Of a stretch of DNA of 64,000 bases, positions 45,257 through 57,823 are shown in pieces. Made by a program: the position numbers and the translations under genes. Positions within the stretch are counted from its first letter, which is position 1. Every line of letters starts with the position of its first letter. The DNA comes from Ornithodoros turicata (lineage: Eukaryota > Arthropoda > Arachnida > Ixodida > Argasidae). The notes beneath the pieces are model-generated. The model did not search any database and had not been told where the DNA came from. It saw only the letters and a list, made by a program, of their open reading frames with translations. The stretch lies in the NCBI RefSeq assembly GCF_037126465.1, contig NC_088203.1:57821581-57885580 (forward strand), written 5' to 3'.

Positions 45257-48190
45257 TATGACCCCGGTCAAAGTCGCACCAACTCCGGTTACTCTCGCTA
45301 AATGCGAGAAGCATTGTCAACAAATTAGATAAGCTTGAAGCTCTTTTGTTGTTACACGGCCCACATATGTGTGTTATCACAGAAACATGGTTGCATGTAA
45401 ATATTAGCGACGATGAGATTGTCCCGCCAGGTTATCATTTGTACAGACGTGATAGGGGTTCACGTGGTGGTGGAGTAGCGGTTATTACAAAAAGTACAAT
45501 TGATGTTATTGTTATGGAACAGATCAGTGACCATGAAAGTTTGTTACTGAAAGTGTCTATATGGGGTAGGATATTTTTCGTTTGTGCCGTTTATCGACCA
45601 CCAGACGCGGATGATACATTTCTCTGTAAACTTTATAATTACTTGCTAAAATTACGTGATAAAAATGTCATTGTAACAGGAGACTTTAATTTACCCACTG
45701 TTAACTGGAATAACTGCACTTACGGTAAAGCATCAGCTATTGATATAATCTTGGATATAATGTTTTCGATGAATTTATCTCAGTTGGTAAGAGAACCCAC
45801 ACGAGGTAATTCAATTTTGGATATTCTCTTTGTCAGTGAAGGAATTGTTCAGGGTACAGTTAAGGTAGAAGAGGGTATTTCAGATCATGACTTAATAAAT
45901 TATAACTATACATTTCACGAAGAGCATTCCTTGAGTGCCTCTGATGTTCCCATGACGAAGGATTTTCGTAAAGCAGATGATATTGGGATAATTAACTACC
46001 TTGAATTTAACCTTGACGCTCTTTCAACTGACATTGAGACCCTGTGGAGACAGTTTCGTGTCACTGTCGGGTATTGTATTGACAAATTTGTTCCCATAAG
46101 AAGAGTCCCAAAGCGCAGAGTAAACCCTTAGATTAGCCGTTAAATTATTCACATGAAACGTAAAATTAAGCGGTTACGTAAAAAATTTAGAACTTACTTA
46201 CCAGAATACATATGCTTAAAACGTTCCTTGGTGACTAAAGTTAAACAAGCTAGAACAAACTTTTTTAAGCATAGGGTTGAAGGATTTATTAAGAACGATC
46301 CGCAAAGATTTTTCCGCTATCTGAAACAACCACAAAAAGAGGTAACAAAAATAAGTGTAGATGATGTACCTATAACTGAAGCGGGTTTAATTGCTGACGA
46401 ATTTAACAACTATTTTCAAAGTGTCTACTTGGAACGGGATTACTACCAATTACGGAATCAACTTGCTAATTCTGGTTGTGACCTTTTTCTAAGTAGAGAG
46501 GGTGTCCTTGAGATGCTCCTCAATGTGAATCCCAAAAAATCAACAGGACCTGATGGTGTCCCAAATGTATTCCTGAGGCGCTATGCGGAACAAATATCTG
46601 TTTTTTTAACACACATTTTTAACTTGTCGTTATCTACAGGTGTTTTACCTGGTGATTGGCTTAAGGCACGTGTAGTCCCTATTCACAAAAAAGGTGGTCA
46701 GTTACTTGTCAGCAATTACCGGCCGGTGTCAATTACTAGTACTAGTTGCAAATTACTTGAACACGTTCTTGTTGTCTACATACAAATGTTCTTAAGCGAC
46801 CACAATGTTTTGTCTAAATATCAGCATTGCGTTAGAAAAAATATGTCAACTCTCACTCAGCTTGTGGACGTTGTACATGAATTTTCCAGTGTACTAGACA
46901 AATGTGGTCAATTAGATGTGTTGTTCTTGGATTTTTGCAAAGCCTTCGACAAAGTCCCACATGGAAAGTTGTTATATCGTTTGGAAAGCTTAGGGCTCCC
47001 TGCATTTGTTGTGAGATGGATCCAAACATACGTCAATGACAGGCAACAGTTTGTAGAAATTAGTAATCGTCCTTCAGGCATGTGTGCTGTTAGTTCCGGT
47101 GTCCCTCAGGGAAGCGTATTGGGACCGTTGTTGTTCTTAATTTATATCAATGATATTGTTACTGTGATTCCAGAAGGTGTTTCAATAAGGCTATTTGCAG
47201 CTGATTGTGTGATTTTTAAGGAGGTCACGAGCCATTCTGATCATTTATTATTACGGAATTCTATGGTAGCAGTTTTAGAATGGTGTAGCCAATGGGGAAT
47301 GAAGATTAATTTGGATAAGACAGTACTGATGCGACTTACAAGAAAAAAGTTACCGAGTGTGTTCCCATATTTGCTTGGGAGTCAAGAAATATCCCAAGTA
47401 CAGAAGTATAAATACTTGGGGGTGACAATCAATAGTAGACTAACGTGGTCTGATCACATTTCTGACATCTGTGCATTAGCCCTGAAGAAATTAGGATTTA
47501 TACAAAGGAAACTTAAATATGCACCGGCACAAACAAAGCTACTCGCATATAACACATTTGTTAGATCAAAACTTGGATATGCAGCAGTAGTTTGGGACCC
47601 GTATCAGAAAAGGGATATTACACTACTGGAGAGGGTACAGAGAAGAGCCATAAGATTCATTTTTGGGAAATACAGAAGAACTGACTCACCTAGTAAGCTG
47701 ATGCAGGTAAACAACATTCAGACACTTGAACTGCGCCGAAAAATTAGTCGGATATTATTTCTTCGTAAGGCTCTGATGGGAAATGTCGCATTAAATTTAC
47801 CAAATTCTCTGAAACCGTCCTTGTTGAGAAGAACACGACACAGTCAGCGGGAACAAATGCTAGCACCAATTTTTGCAAGAACTAATGCATTTAAATATAG
47901 TTTCTTTCCTCGAACGATAGAAGATTGGAATTCGTTGCCCGGAAGTGTTTTCGAGTCAGGTAATTTTATAAGTAACGTGGAGCAATTTTATTTTTGTTCT
48001 CAATAGAACGCCTTGTGGTGTTGATAAAAAGTTGATTTAATTGATATAGTGTATGATCGTGTTTTGATGGGTCAATTTACTGAGCTCTGTTTAGTTGTCC
48101 ATTGTTGAGTATGTGTCAAACATGTATGCCACTCCTGTTTGGGCCACATATTGGCTTACATTATTAATAAATAAAAAAATAAAAGTTCAA
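45257..48190 (+). mobile_element. LINE joined to the 270-bp monomer array
   Basis: From the last monomer (breakpoint near 45256) the sequence runs straight into an endonuclease-RT frame and a 3' UTR ending in AATAAATAAAAAAATAAAAG near 48185. The monomers do not continue after the 3' end. With the array as its 5' region the element would be about 5.8 kb. No ORF1 is recognised unless the monomer frames represent it. Confidence 0.75.
45262..48006 (+). pseudogene. LINE endonuclease-reverse transcriptase, two stops and an RT active-site change
   Basis: A single frame from about 45262 to 48006. Endonuclease motifs: SLNARSIVNKL, ITETWLH, RGGGVAVI, YRPPDAD, VTGDFNLP and SDHDLI. Two in-frame stops (46129-46131 and 46141-46143) fall in the linker. 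RT motifs: KSTGPDGVP, NYRPVSIT, DFCKAFDKVPH and SGVPQGSVLGPLLF. The catalytic box reads LFAADCVIF (near 47190), where the usual FADD has its first Asp changed to Ala. The thumb (KYLGVTINSRLTW) and C-terminus (VWDPYQKRDI...LERVQRRA) are complete. Group: CR1/Rex/Jockey-like. Two stops plus the Asp loss make it inactive. Confidence 0.88.
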
Positions 48191-49496
48191 CAATATGTGT
48201 TGTGATATTATGGACATTATTATCTAGTCATTGTCTAGCCGTTTATAAGCGCTTGTGCCATTATTGGCTTGTCGCAATGCTGCGCGATCGTAAAGTGCAT
48301 ACGCTGGTCTCTTTTGCAGTGTTTTAATAGCTTTACTTAAAATAAAGTTTTGTCAAAATGTGCTTCATATGTGAGCTACTGCATGTCCCTTTCACACACA
48401 CACATTCCTGAAACAGTACACACGTACAGGGAAGCTTTTAGGTGTGGTCTAAGTAAAGGCCAATGAAGGTATAATCCTAGACATTAGGCAAATACAGGGC
48501 TAAGAGCCGCCCTCAGTGTGGTATATAAAAGGCCTAAGGTTGTGCTAGGGGTAGACGTTGGATGTCTTAGTTGAGACGTCTAGGTGGCGTAACCTTAGCG
48601 GGCGTTGACACGGGCCAACTTTCTGCACCAACTCGGACCAACTTTGGAGGTGGTGGCAGTCGGCCGACATCACCGACCATGACCAACTCGAGTTGGTGGG
48701 AATCGGCCGCCGAGCGAAAACTTCGGAGAGTTGGTGGTGGTCTAGCCAATCAACGCGAGGAGCATTGCCACGTGACCCTCGAGGGCGTCAAGCCATTTCG
48801 TTTCTGTGCCTGCATGGCATTTGAACCCATGCACTGCCTGGCATGGGTTCAAATCCTACAGGGGTACAAGATAATTTTTTTCTTTTCTTTTTTTTGCTAG
48901 CGCCATATAAACATATCAATAGGCATTTTTTGAGATACTGGTGACCTTCTGGCGAAGTAAAATGACTTCGTTTTGATTAATGACAGTTAAAAAAAAGTCA
49001 CCAGCTGTTGGACTTGAACCCATACACCCCGATTGCCGTAAGGTTGGTTGTGGGCGGAGCTAGCGAGTTGGTACGTGGGAATGTGGAGACTGTACCGTCT
49101 TGAAGTTGGTCCAAAGACGTTGCTTCGAGTTGGTCTCAGTTGGTCCTCAGAGACTCCCCTAGCATTAAGGCTATTGAGAGACATCTACTAGACCTGCCAG
49201 TCGTTATTTTATTCATTAAATTCAATTTATGCATATTAAATTCAAATTTAGACGTCGATTGGGTATTTATTATCCCACCTTTGGCTACATGGGTTTGCTT
49301 GCAAATATCCATGAAACGCTTAGCTCCCCACAAAATGTCCACCATGGGACATGAAGATGAACGATCCTACTTCAAACTGAGGCGAAGAATGCCACCCAAA
49401 GTAGCGTCAACTTTTTGCCTAGGGCGTATAAAGTTCTCAATCAACAAACGAGGCATCGGAACGAACTTATGCCAGGTTACGCGGATCCGACTCGTG
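48191..49496. other. no gene recognised
   Basis: Contains CATTTGAACCCATGC and its complement GCATGGGTTCAAATG-like sequence (48818-48858), B-box-like motifs that may belong to decayed SINEs, and repeated CCAACT(C/T) and AGTTGGT words in 48610-48740 and 49065-49145. Confidence 0.4.
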
Positions 49497-49562
49497 TCCA
49501 GCTGGCGTCGCCGGTAGCGCTTCGGTATTCACCGTGAAATGCCCGGGTTCGAATCCCCGCGT
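49497..49562 (+). ncRNA. tRNA-like segment, probable SINE head
   Basis: A GGCGTCGCCGGTAGCGC start and B box GGTTCGAATCC (near 49546-49556) resemble a tRNA-derived SINE head. A cloverleaf is not convincing. A poly-T and (TTG)n tract follows at 49642-49674. Confidence 0.35.
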
Positions 49563-51624
49563 TTCGTTCGTTCCAAATAATTCTTATTTTACTCGATTGC
49601 CTCCTTGCTACGTATTTTATGCATTTAGCAACGGTTGCTGCTTTTTTTTTTTTTTTTTGTTGTTGTTGTTGTTGCTAAAAGCCGCGCGTACAGTGCTAGG
49701 ATCGGTACTTGAAGACGAGCGCTCTAGCGATACCGTTGCGTAGATGCATGGAACTAATATGAGTACATTGTTATTCGTACGTGGTGAGCATCGTGATCTG
49801 GAACCATGCTAACAGATCGCTGGTTGCAGCTTCAAAATCGCATATCGATATCGCGGATGCGTTGCAGCAACTGTTGTTTGAGTCTTTGAGTTGGTAGGCA
49901 GTTTGCTGGTCTGCATCCTTATACCCACAACCGGCTTAAATATAGGAACCAGGTTCCTCCCTATCGCTTACACGTTAAATGCGGTGTCCCGTGTGTAAGA
50001 TTTCACGCATGTTAAGTGACTCGACCACTCTTCGTCGGCTGTGGGTGCGATAGGCTCATTAGCTAGCAAAATGCAGATTTCACGGGTAGATTATGGGCAT
50101 ACCCTTCCCTTATTTTAAAAGCCTTTCGTGACTTGGCGGAAGTGAACATCATGTACCAAAGTAATTTCCTTTACTCCCATTTCATACATGTGTGCTGCCA
50201 CCCAGGAAGTTACGTGACACCAGACCGGCTTTTGTCGGTCAGCGGTTGCTTCTTCCCCAGATATGCGGCACGGGTTTTTCTTGCATCACCCATAGCTCGA
50301 CATCCTCCCTCTGTCCCACATGAATAATCTTATGTTAAACGCAGTGATTAAGAATAACTACCTACAACATGCATTGCAACGTGTTATAAACGTATCCTAC
50401 TGGAGGCAGGGTTGCCAGAACGGCCGATACGCGGCCAGTCTCATTACTTTATTTACAGACCTCGCATGGCAGCGCTAACCGTTACTATTTTTTTTTTCTT
50501 TCCTGGATCTCTTGAATTGATGTTGCTTTTTTGGCTTTCTTATGACCGGTATAATCGATATGATTATTTTATAACCCACTCCCCTCTATAGTCCTTTGCC
50601 CTGAGGGTACTCATAAACAAATATCCCCAGTGTGGCTCGATCATGGTCACGGATTGCGACAATGCTTGGGAGATGTGTCTCTGTCACGGACAGAGCAGTA
50701 TTGGAAAAATAACTCTTTCTACTTTCTTTCTAAAAGAACTCGAATTGATTCCAAAAATCAATTCAATTCAATTCCCAGAATCAATTCCAAACCTGCCGTC
50801 TGGATTTCATTCTGGCCCTTGCTCAGCGTGGTCGAAAAATCGTTTTCCACCTAAACGCAAGTAGTAAACAGAGGCGGGAAGGTTGTTTCAGATCTCTAGA
50901 GCTTTGTTTTCTGTGCAACTCAATTGTCTTGATTATGAAAACATTATATTGCCTACCATGCAACAATAGATATTTGTGGTTTGAACCAGACTCCTCTTTC
51001 CCTTGTCAGGAGCTGAAGCGTGCCTGTCTTGACTATCACGTTGGAATCACATTAACTTGCATGTGGCAGCACAGCACGGGAACTATCGAGGTTGTGAAAT
51101 TACAAGGCGGCTGGACTGCTAGCTGCCTCATTTGTGTATTGCCATCATGTATTGCCATTCATGTTGACATCAGGCTCTGTGGGGAAGTGCTTGAAATGAT
51201 TAAGACACTGCAAGAAGAACCCGCCTAAACCTGTGCATTTCACTGGTTTAGTTTTGTGTCTCGGTGTCACCCTTTCTCTTTGAAACATGCTTCATTTTTA
51301 CGGCAGCAATGAAAGTAGTCGCATCAGTGATATTCCACTTGATCCAGCCCAATGCCAGAGCTCTAGAAATATCTCTTACATCCTAAGTGATGCTTTGTGA
51401 TTTCAGAATGCATAAATTTTCCAACACCTCAAACGTAATGGCTATAAAGAGTCAAGAGATTATGTTCAACTTAGCTAAATGTCAAACAACCAACAACTCC
51501 GGAAAAAGGTGCTTACACTAACATTCGAACTTGGATCCTCCTTATTTCCTTTTTCTTTTCATTCTGTGTTCTTACTTGTTTGTGTTGTCTATGTTTGTAG
51601 CGTGCCTCGACTAATTCTCGTTGA
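49563..51624. other. no gene seen
   Basis: Only simple-sequence tracts and short open frames; nothing recognised. Confidence 0.4.
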
Positions 51625-53622
51625 AGGCTGTTACAATATATCATATGAAAGAAACATACAAGTGCCATGAATTTATCTGGTCACTTTGTTGGAACCTCTA
51701 TGTTACTAGTGCGTTGGCGAAACATTTTTTACAGCCATGCTATGTGCATCTTCAACCGGTATTTTCTATGTTGTATCGTTTCAAAGTGAGCTAAAATTGT
51801 CATAGCGACCTGGTTGCACCCTATGCAATTTAACGCAGTGTAAGGTGCTGAGGAGATTACTTAAGTGTCACCTATGTTAAGCTGTAAAAGATGCACATCT
51901 TCGTGTTTGAAAGTATTGTTAAATGCTGTTAAAATATATCATATGAAAGAAACCTACAACTGCCATCAACGTATCTAGTCACTTTGTTGGCACCTCTATG
52001 TTACTAGTGCCTTAGCAAAAAAAAAAAAAAAAATCCACCCATCCTATGTGTACCTTCTGTTTGTATTCCCTATTTGTATCGTCTTTTAAAAATCAGCAAA
52101 TAGTGCCATAGCGACCTGGTGTCCACCTCATACGAAGCAGTGCAGTGTAAGGTGCTGAGGGCATTGGTCATGTGTCAGACATGTTAAGCTGTAAAAACTG
52201 CATATCTTCGAGTTTGAAAATTTTGTTCAGTGCTGCTACAATATCTAACCCGAACGAGACATTTAAGTGCCATCAGCTTATCTATCCACTTCATTAGCAC
52301 CTGTATGTTACTAGTACCTTAGCGAAACATTTTTCGCACTCATGCTATCCGTACCTTTTGTTTGTATTTTCTGTTTTTTTATCAACTATTCAAAATGAGC
52401 TAAAATTGCCATACCGACTTGGTGTCCACCCCATACAAAGCAGCGCAGTGTAAGATGCTGAGGAGATTACTCAACTGTCACTTATTTTAACTTCTAAAAA
52501 ATTCACATCTTCAAGTTTGAGCGTATTGTTGAATGCTGTTAAAATATATAATGTGAAAGAGGCATTCAAGCAATTTGTTTGTTACTCCCATGTCACTGGT
52601 GCCTTAGCGAAACATTTTTGTTGCCATGCTGTGTACTTTGTGGTTGTATTTTCTTTTGTGTATGATATTCTCAAAATCAGCTAACCTTGCCATACCGACC
52701 TTGTGTCCACCCCGTAGAAGGTAGCTCAGTCTGAGGTGCTGTGGAGATTACTCAAGTGTCACATATGTTAAGCTGTAAGAATATGCACATCTTCGAGTTT
52801 GAAACTATCGTTGATGCTCTTAAAATATATCATATGAAAGAAGCATAGAAGTGCATAAACTTATAGTCTCTTTGTTGGCACCTCTATGTTACTAGTGCCT
52901 TAGCGAAACATTTTTGCACCGATCCTACGTTTACCTACTGTTTGTATTTTCTATTTTGTATAATGTTTTGCAAAATCAGCTAACATTGCCATAGCGACCA
53001 GGTGTCCACCCCATACAAAGCAGCGCAGTAGGTGCTGATGGGATGACTCAAGTGTCACTTATGTTAAGCTGTAATAACATGCACATGTTCGAGTTTGAAA
53101 GTACTGTTGAATGCTATGAAAATATCGCTCAAGCGTCACCTGTGTTAAGTTGTAAAACATGCACATCTTCCTATTTGAAAGTATTGTAGACTGCTGTTAA
53201 AATATATCATATGAAAGAAGCATTCAAGTGCCATAAACTTATCTAGTCACTTTGTTCGCACGTATGTTACTAGTGCCTCAGCTAAACATTTTTTACAGTC
53301 ATGCTATGTGCATCTTCAATTTGTATTTTCTATTTTCTATCTTTTCAAAATGAGCAAAAATTGCCAAGGCGACCTGGTTGCACCCTATACAATACAACGC
53401 AGTGTAAGGTGCTGAGGAGATTACTAAGGTGTCACTAATGTTAAGCTGCAAAACGGGCACTGTTCGACTTGACAGTGTCGTTAAATGCTGTTGAAATATC
53501 TAATTTGAAAGAGACATTCAAGTGGCATAAACTTATCTAGTCACTTTGTGGCACCTATATCTTACTAGTGCGTCAGCGAATTTCCTTTTTTTTTTGCACC
53601 CATGCTATGCGTACCTTTTGTT
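51625..53622. repeat. ~300-bp tandem satellite, left block
   Basis: GTTAAGCTGTAA-like landmarks at about 51875, 52183, 52486, 52767, 53062, 53143 (shortened unit) and 53439 give a ~300-bp period. Shared segments include AATATATCATATGAAAGAA, CTATGTTACTAGTGCCTTAG and CATAGCGACCTGGTGTCCACC. Copies are diverged (old). The block breaks off at about 53622. Confidence 0.85.
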
Positions 53623-54172
53623 ACACCAACAGAAGTTTGTGTACAAAGTGCATACAGAGCTCGTTATTTTGACTCACGATAGCTCACGATCACAATCATT
53701 TGATATAGTGTGCAGCCATTTCAGTCGCAAGCGTAGTCAGCGGTGGCTGTCATGACGTCCGTCATCTCGTAATCACAGCAAGAGTATTTACAGCGCCGTG
53801 CGATGCTGTACTCACTCAGCTGAGGATCGCTGGTTATCGCAGACTACCACGCTACGAGAAAAAAACACTTTTTCTAGTGACACTGGTGATTGCTGTCACA
53901 CGTTCGCGATATTACAAAGCGTGATCATCGGGCATTACTAGTGCACTCATACGATGGCGATAACAGCGCACGTGTCTCCAGACGGCGCCTGCGGCTGGCG
54001 CTGTATCATCGCTGATATGATACCGGAGCGGTCTGTGAGCGAAAACAACAATTTCATTTTTGGGGGAGAGGGGGTATGTTATCATAAATAGCGCCAGTCT
54101 GTTGGTTGTAAATTCTGACATGTAGGAGTGAGTTACAATAAAAGCAGTCTTCCAGTCGTGGGCACAGGAACG

Positions 54173-55325
54173 ATGAAAAAAAAAAATATTTATTAACGTG
54201 CCCAAGAAGAGCCAGAGCCTTGGTATTGGCGCACATAGACAATACAGTATACTTACAAATATATACACATATATATTCATACGTATACAGATTAAGCAAA
54301 ACGTAACATATTCAGGAACAGGAACATAACAAGAAGATATTCACATTGATACATAGAGTACAAACATACAGATATACGGTACACGACACTAAAAGCGAAG
54401 GAAAAAATAACTGTACAACTTCACAGGTTACACAGTGAACGCCACAGGAGAGTTTTGATAACGTTTGTATGGGGCTTAAAGATATCAAGAGAGGGGTGAA
54501 CTGCGTTTGTCATTTGTTGATTACGTGCGATCGCGGATTTGCAGGCATATGGTGGGATAGGTACAGTATATTAGTGTCTGGTTACATTGACAGGTACGAC
54601 GATATGAATCTGATGTAATAAAGATGGTGTATCGAGAGAATTGTGTAAGATCTTATAACAGAGCATAATATCATGAATACGGCGTCGCGTTGAGAGTGGT
54701 TCAAGGTTAAGAAATGACATTATCTCTCTATAGACATACATTCTTCAGTGAGGGCTCAAAAATACGTTATGTATAATGTGTAGAATTTTTTTCTGGACAG
54801 CTTCAATCCGTGACGAGTTCCACACTGCAGACGCGTATTCCAGTCGCGATAGAATTAGGGAACGATACAGGTGAAGAAATACAGAGTGTATATGGAAAGA
54901 TTTTGCATGTATATGTGAGCAAGCCAAGAATTTTGAGAGCCGAAGAGCGTACGTAGGAAACATGATCATGAAAACGCAGCTGGGAGTCGTAAACGACCCC
55001 CAAATCCTTCAGTACATCGACACGCTTGATGGCATCAGAACACATGTATGTATTGCATATTATGTTAGTTTTTCTTGAGTAAGTCACATGTTTCATCTTC
55101 GTTGGATTAATAGCCATCCCATTTTAGAGCATCATTCAACCACAGAAGAAACGTCAGTTTGTAGCTTAGGAACGTCATTTGAGTCGTGGATAACTTTAAA
55201 TATTTTCACGTTATCGGCGTACTGAAGCACATGAGAATGACGAATATGCCCAGCTAAGTGATTAATAAAGACATTGAAAAAGAGCGGCCTCAAAATTGAG
55301 CCTTGAGGAACACCTGAAGGGGGAA
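54173..55325 (-). pseudogene. LINE reverse-transcriptase fragment, 5'-truncated
   Basis: Reading the minus strand from 55325: GVPQGSILRPLFF, NHLAGHIRHSHVLQYADNVKIF (YADD changed to YADN), then MAINPTKMKHVTYSRKT, VDVLKDLGVVYDSQLRFHDH, and SLILSRLEYASAVWN to about 54745. A 3' UTR runs down to an A/T tract at about 54173. Several frame breaks separate the pieces. These are RT palm and thumb regions of a Jockey/CR1-type LINE. The 5' end abuts the (AAT)n tract and SINE. Confidence 0.75.
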
Positions 55326-55395
55326 AGTAAGGAGAAGGAAGCCACCGCGCACCTTTACGTCACAGTATCTGTTACTGAGAAACGAAAGGAAGAAA

Positions 55396-55473
<78 letters not shown>
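55396..55473. repeat. (AAT)n microsatellite
   Basis: About 26 uninterrupted AAT units, directly at the 3' side of the minus-strand SINE. Confidence 0.95.
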
Positions 55474-55479
55474 GGGGTT

Positions 55480-55700
55480 TACATCCCGAGACAGCTGAGG
55501 TCACAGCGGTCGGTCTGAAGATCACCTGCGATGAAGACTCACCACACGGCACCCCGTATTTAACGTCCTTCGCAGAAAACTGCCTTTCCAAGCAACTTGT
55601 ACACTACCACAAAGTTCCTCGGCCGGGTTCGGACCCGCGATCTTGTGATCATAAGGCGAACACGCTACACCGATGAGCCGCTGCGGCCGGTAACGACCAA
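55480..55700 (-). mobile_element. tRNA-derived SINE, minus orientation
   Basis: On the minus strand, GGCCGCAGCGGCTCATCGG and GTGTAGCGTGTTCGCC lead to the B-box-like GGGTCCGAACCC (55636-55625), then a body and an (ATT)n tail formed by the adjacent microsatellite. This is a different subfamily from the one at 27793. Confidence 0.6.
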
Positions 55701-56154
55701 ACGAGTGCAATGTGGAACAACGTTTCATGTAGCAAACTGTGGAGACATTAGAGAGTGTTGGTGCATAATACGCTATCGCCTTTGCGTACTTTAGGCATAG
55801 CGTTGGCGGTTTTGCGCACCCGAAATACATAAAGCGAGCTTCGCACAGTGCGCAGAGCCATCAGGCACGTGCGTAAAAGCGATAGCGTACGATGCACTAA
55901 AACTCACTATTGTGCGACGGCTGTGTCACGGGCTCCGGAAATACTGTGCTTCAAACGTTTAATTGTGATTTTCTTGAAGGCCTGTTGGAAGCCGTTATAA
56001 AAACGTTAGGCTACATAACCATGTGGATCTAACGAACAACCAATTGAATTGTCCCCGCAGTACAATAAATGTGCATTTGTATCGATATGGGATACGATAC
56101 TAAAGAATCGATCACGCAAAAAAAGTTATATATATATATATATATGTGTGTGTA

Positions 56155-56604
56155 AAGTAAAAAAATAGCCGAAGCTCTGTAGCTGCACCTTGAGCATATG
56201 TTTACAATTTGACCGTGCACTCCCAGCCAAGGACAGCTGTTTCGCTCTACTTGGAGCTCGTCAGCCTGGCGTAGGGAAGTGACACGATCTTGGGTCGGCA
56301 CAACAGTGCGTCTCGGCGAGACGTCAATGTTCCACGGTGACAACGCCACCTGTGGAGGCCGCAGTGCAAGCCAGCAAGTACATATAAAAAGTAAAAAATA
56401 GCCGAAGCTCTGTAGCTGCACGTTGAGCATATGTTTACAATTTGACCGTGCACTCCCAGCCAAGGACAGCTGTTTCGCTCTACTTGGAGCTCGTCAGCCT
56501 GGCGTAGGGAAGTGACACGATCTTGGGTCGGCACAACAGTGCGTCTCGGCGAGACGTCAATGTTCCACGGTGACAACGCCACCTGTGGAGGCCGCAGTGC
56601 AAGC
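56155..56604. repeat. 233-bp tandem duplication, two near-identical copies
   Basis: AGCCGAAGCTCTGTAGCTGC occurs at 56167 and 56400. The copies match through CCACCTGTGGAGGCCGCAG with only a few differences. Confidence 0.85.
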
Positions 56605-56622
56605 TTGGCTTGTCCTTGTGGA

Positions 56623-56627
56623 TATGT

Positions 56628-56663
<36 letters not shown>

Positions 56664-56668
56664 ACATA
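56623..56668. repeat. (TA)n within a palindrome
   Basis: TATGTTTC, then (TA)n, then GAAACATA forms a self-complementary block. Confidence 0.8.
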
Positions 56669-57062
56669 CCCACGCGAAACCTTTTCTGAATGTGAACGCG
56701 CACGAGCTGTTTCAACTTAAAGCAAAGATCATCGGCCTTCAAAGCGCCGCAGCTTGTTATAGCGCACTCGCGCAATTATTACATGAAGCGCGCCATTTCG
56801 TAGTCCTGTTGTCTTGCGGTTGCTTTTTCGCACCGTCGTGAGGCGCCACAGTGTGATCGCACTGCTTGGACCAGCGAGATAAGATGACAACTGAGCGCAA
56901 TCGTAAAAAACTGCCCTCGTTCTTCATGTTGCATCAGCCTTGTTTAAGATCATCGCAAGTCTCTTGTCTAAATGATTGCAATCAGACCAGACTCTTCGCT
57001 TCGGTGATTGTGATTGTGCGTATCGTGATTTATCGAACTCATGAGTTTTTTGCCGAGGTCTG

Positions 57063-57650
57063 AGTGCAAGGTGCTCAAGAGATTACTCATGGGTCGCACA
57101 TGTTAAGCTGTAAAAATATGCACATATTGGTGTTTGCAAGTATTGTTGAATGCAGCTAAATTATCTCATCCGAAAGAGACATTCAAGTGCCATAAACTTA
57201 TTAAGTTACTTTGTTGGAACCTCTATGTTATTAGAGCCTTAGCAAAGCTTTTTTTTTTTTGCACCCATGCAATGTGCATTTTCAGTCTGTATTTTCTATT
57301 TTGTATCATCTTTCCAAAATGAGCTAAAATTGCTGTAGCAACCTGGTTGCCTTATACAATGCAACGCAGTGCAAGGTGCTGATGAGATTACTGGACTGTC
57401 ACACATGTTAAGCTGTAAAAAACATGCATATCTTGGTGTTTCAAAGCACTATTGAATAATTTTAAAATATCTCATCCGAAAGAGACATTCAAGTACCTGC
57501 GTTTGTTACTCCCATGTTACTAGTGCCTTAGCGAAACATTTTTTGCACCTATTATATGTGTACATTCTGTTTGAATTTCCTGTTTTCTATCATCTATTTA
57601 AAGTGAGCTAACATTGCAATAGCGACCTGGTTTCCACCCCCTAGGTAACA
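57063..57650. repeat. ~300-bp tandem satellite, right block
   Basis: Two further units (landmark GTTAAGCTGTAA at about 57102 and 57407) with the same internal segments as 51625-53622. Confidence 0.8.
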
Positions 57651-57663
57651 AATGGTGCGCTAG

Positions 57664-57823
57664 TATACGTCTAATAATGGGATAACTTGAGACTTCAGGG
57701 ATACCGATAACTTTAGACGTCTAGAAGCTCTCAAACGCTATCCATTATTTAGACGTCTAAAAGGGGTGGTCTACGAGACATGGCCGAGATATTTCGCTGT
57801 AGACGTCTACTATTAGACCTCTA
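57664..57823. repeat. cluster of TAGACGTCTA palindromes
   Basis: Exact TAGACGTCTA at 57714, 57750 and 57800, with variants TATACGTCTA (57664) and TAGACCTCTA (57814). Confidence 0.8.

Larger units (their letters stand above)
53623..57062. mobile_element. 3.4-kb composite insertion splitting the satellite
   Basis: The satellite stops near 53622 and resumes near 57063. The inserted DNA includes a LINE fragment, a microsatellite, a SINE and a local duplication. The ends show weak inverted similarity (ACTCACGATAGCTCACGATC near 53671 against the complement near 57020), so a TIR element of uncertain type is possible. Confidence 0.4.

Noticed and set aside
55296..55676. Frame with a poly-Asn run
   Set aside because: It is simply the (AAT)n microsatellite read in one frame between LINE and SINE remnants.
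56029..56582. Two similar minus-strand frames near 56 kb
   Set aside because: They are the two copies of a 233-bp tandem duplication; no protein family fits.
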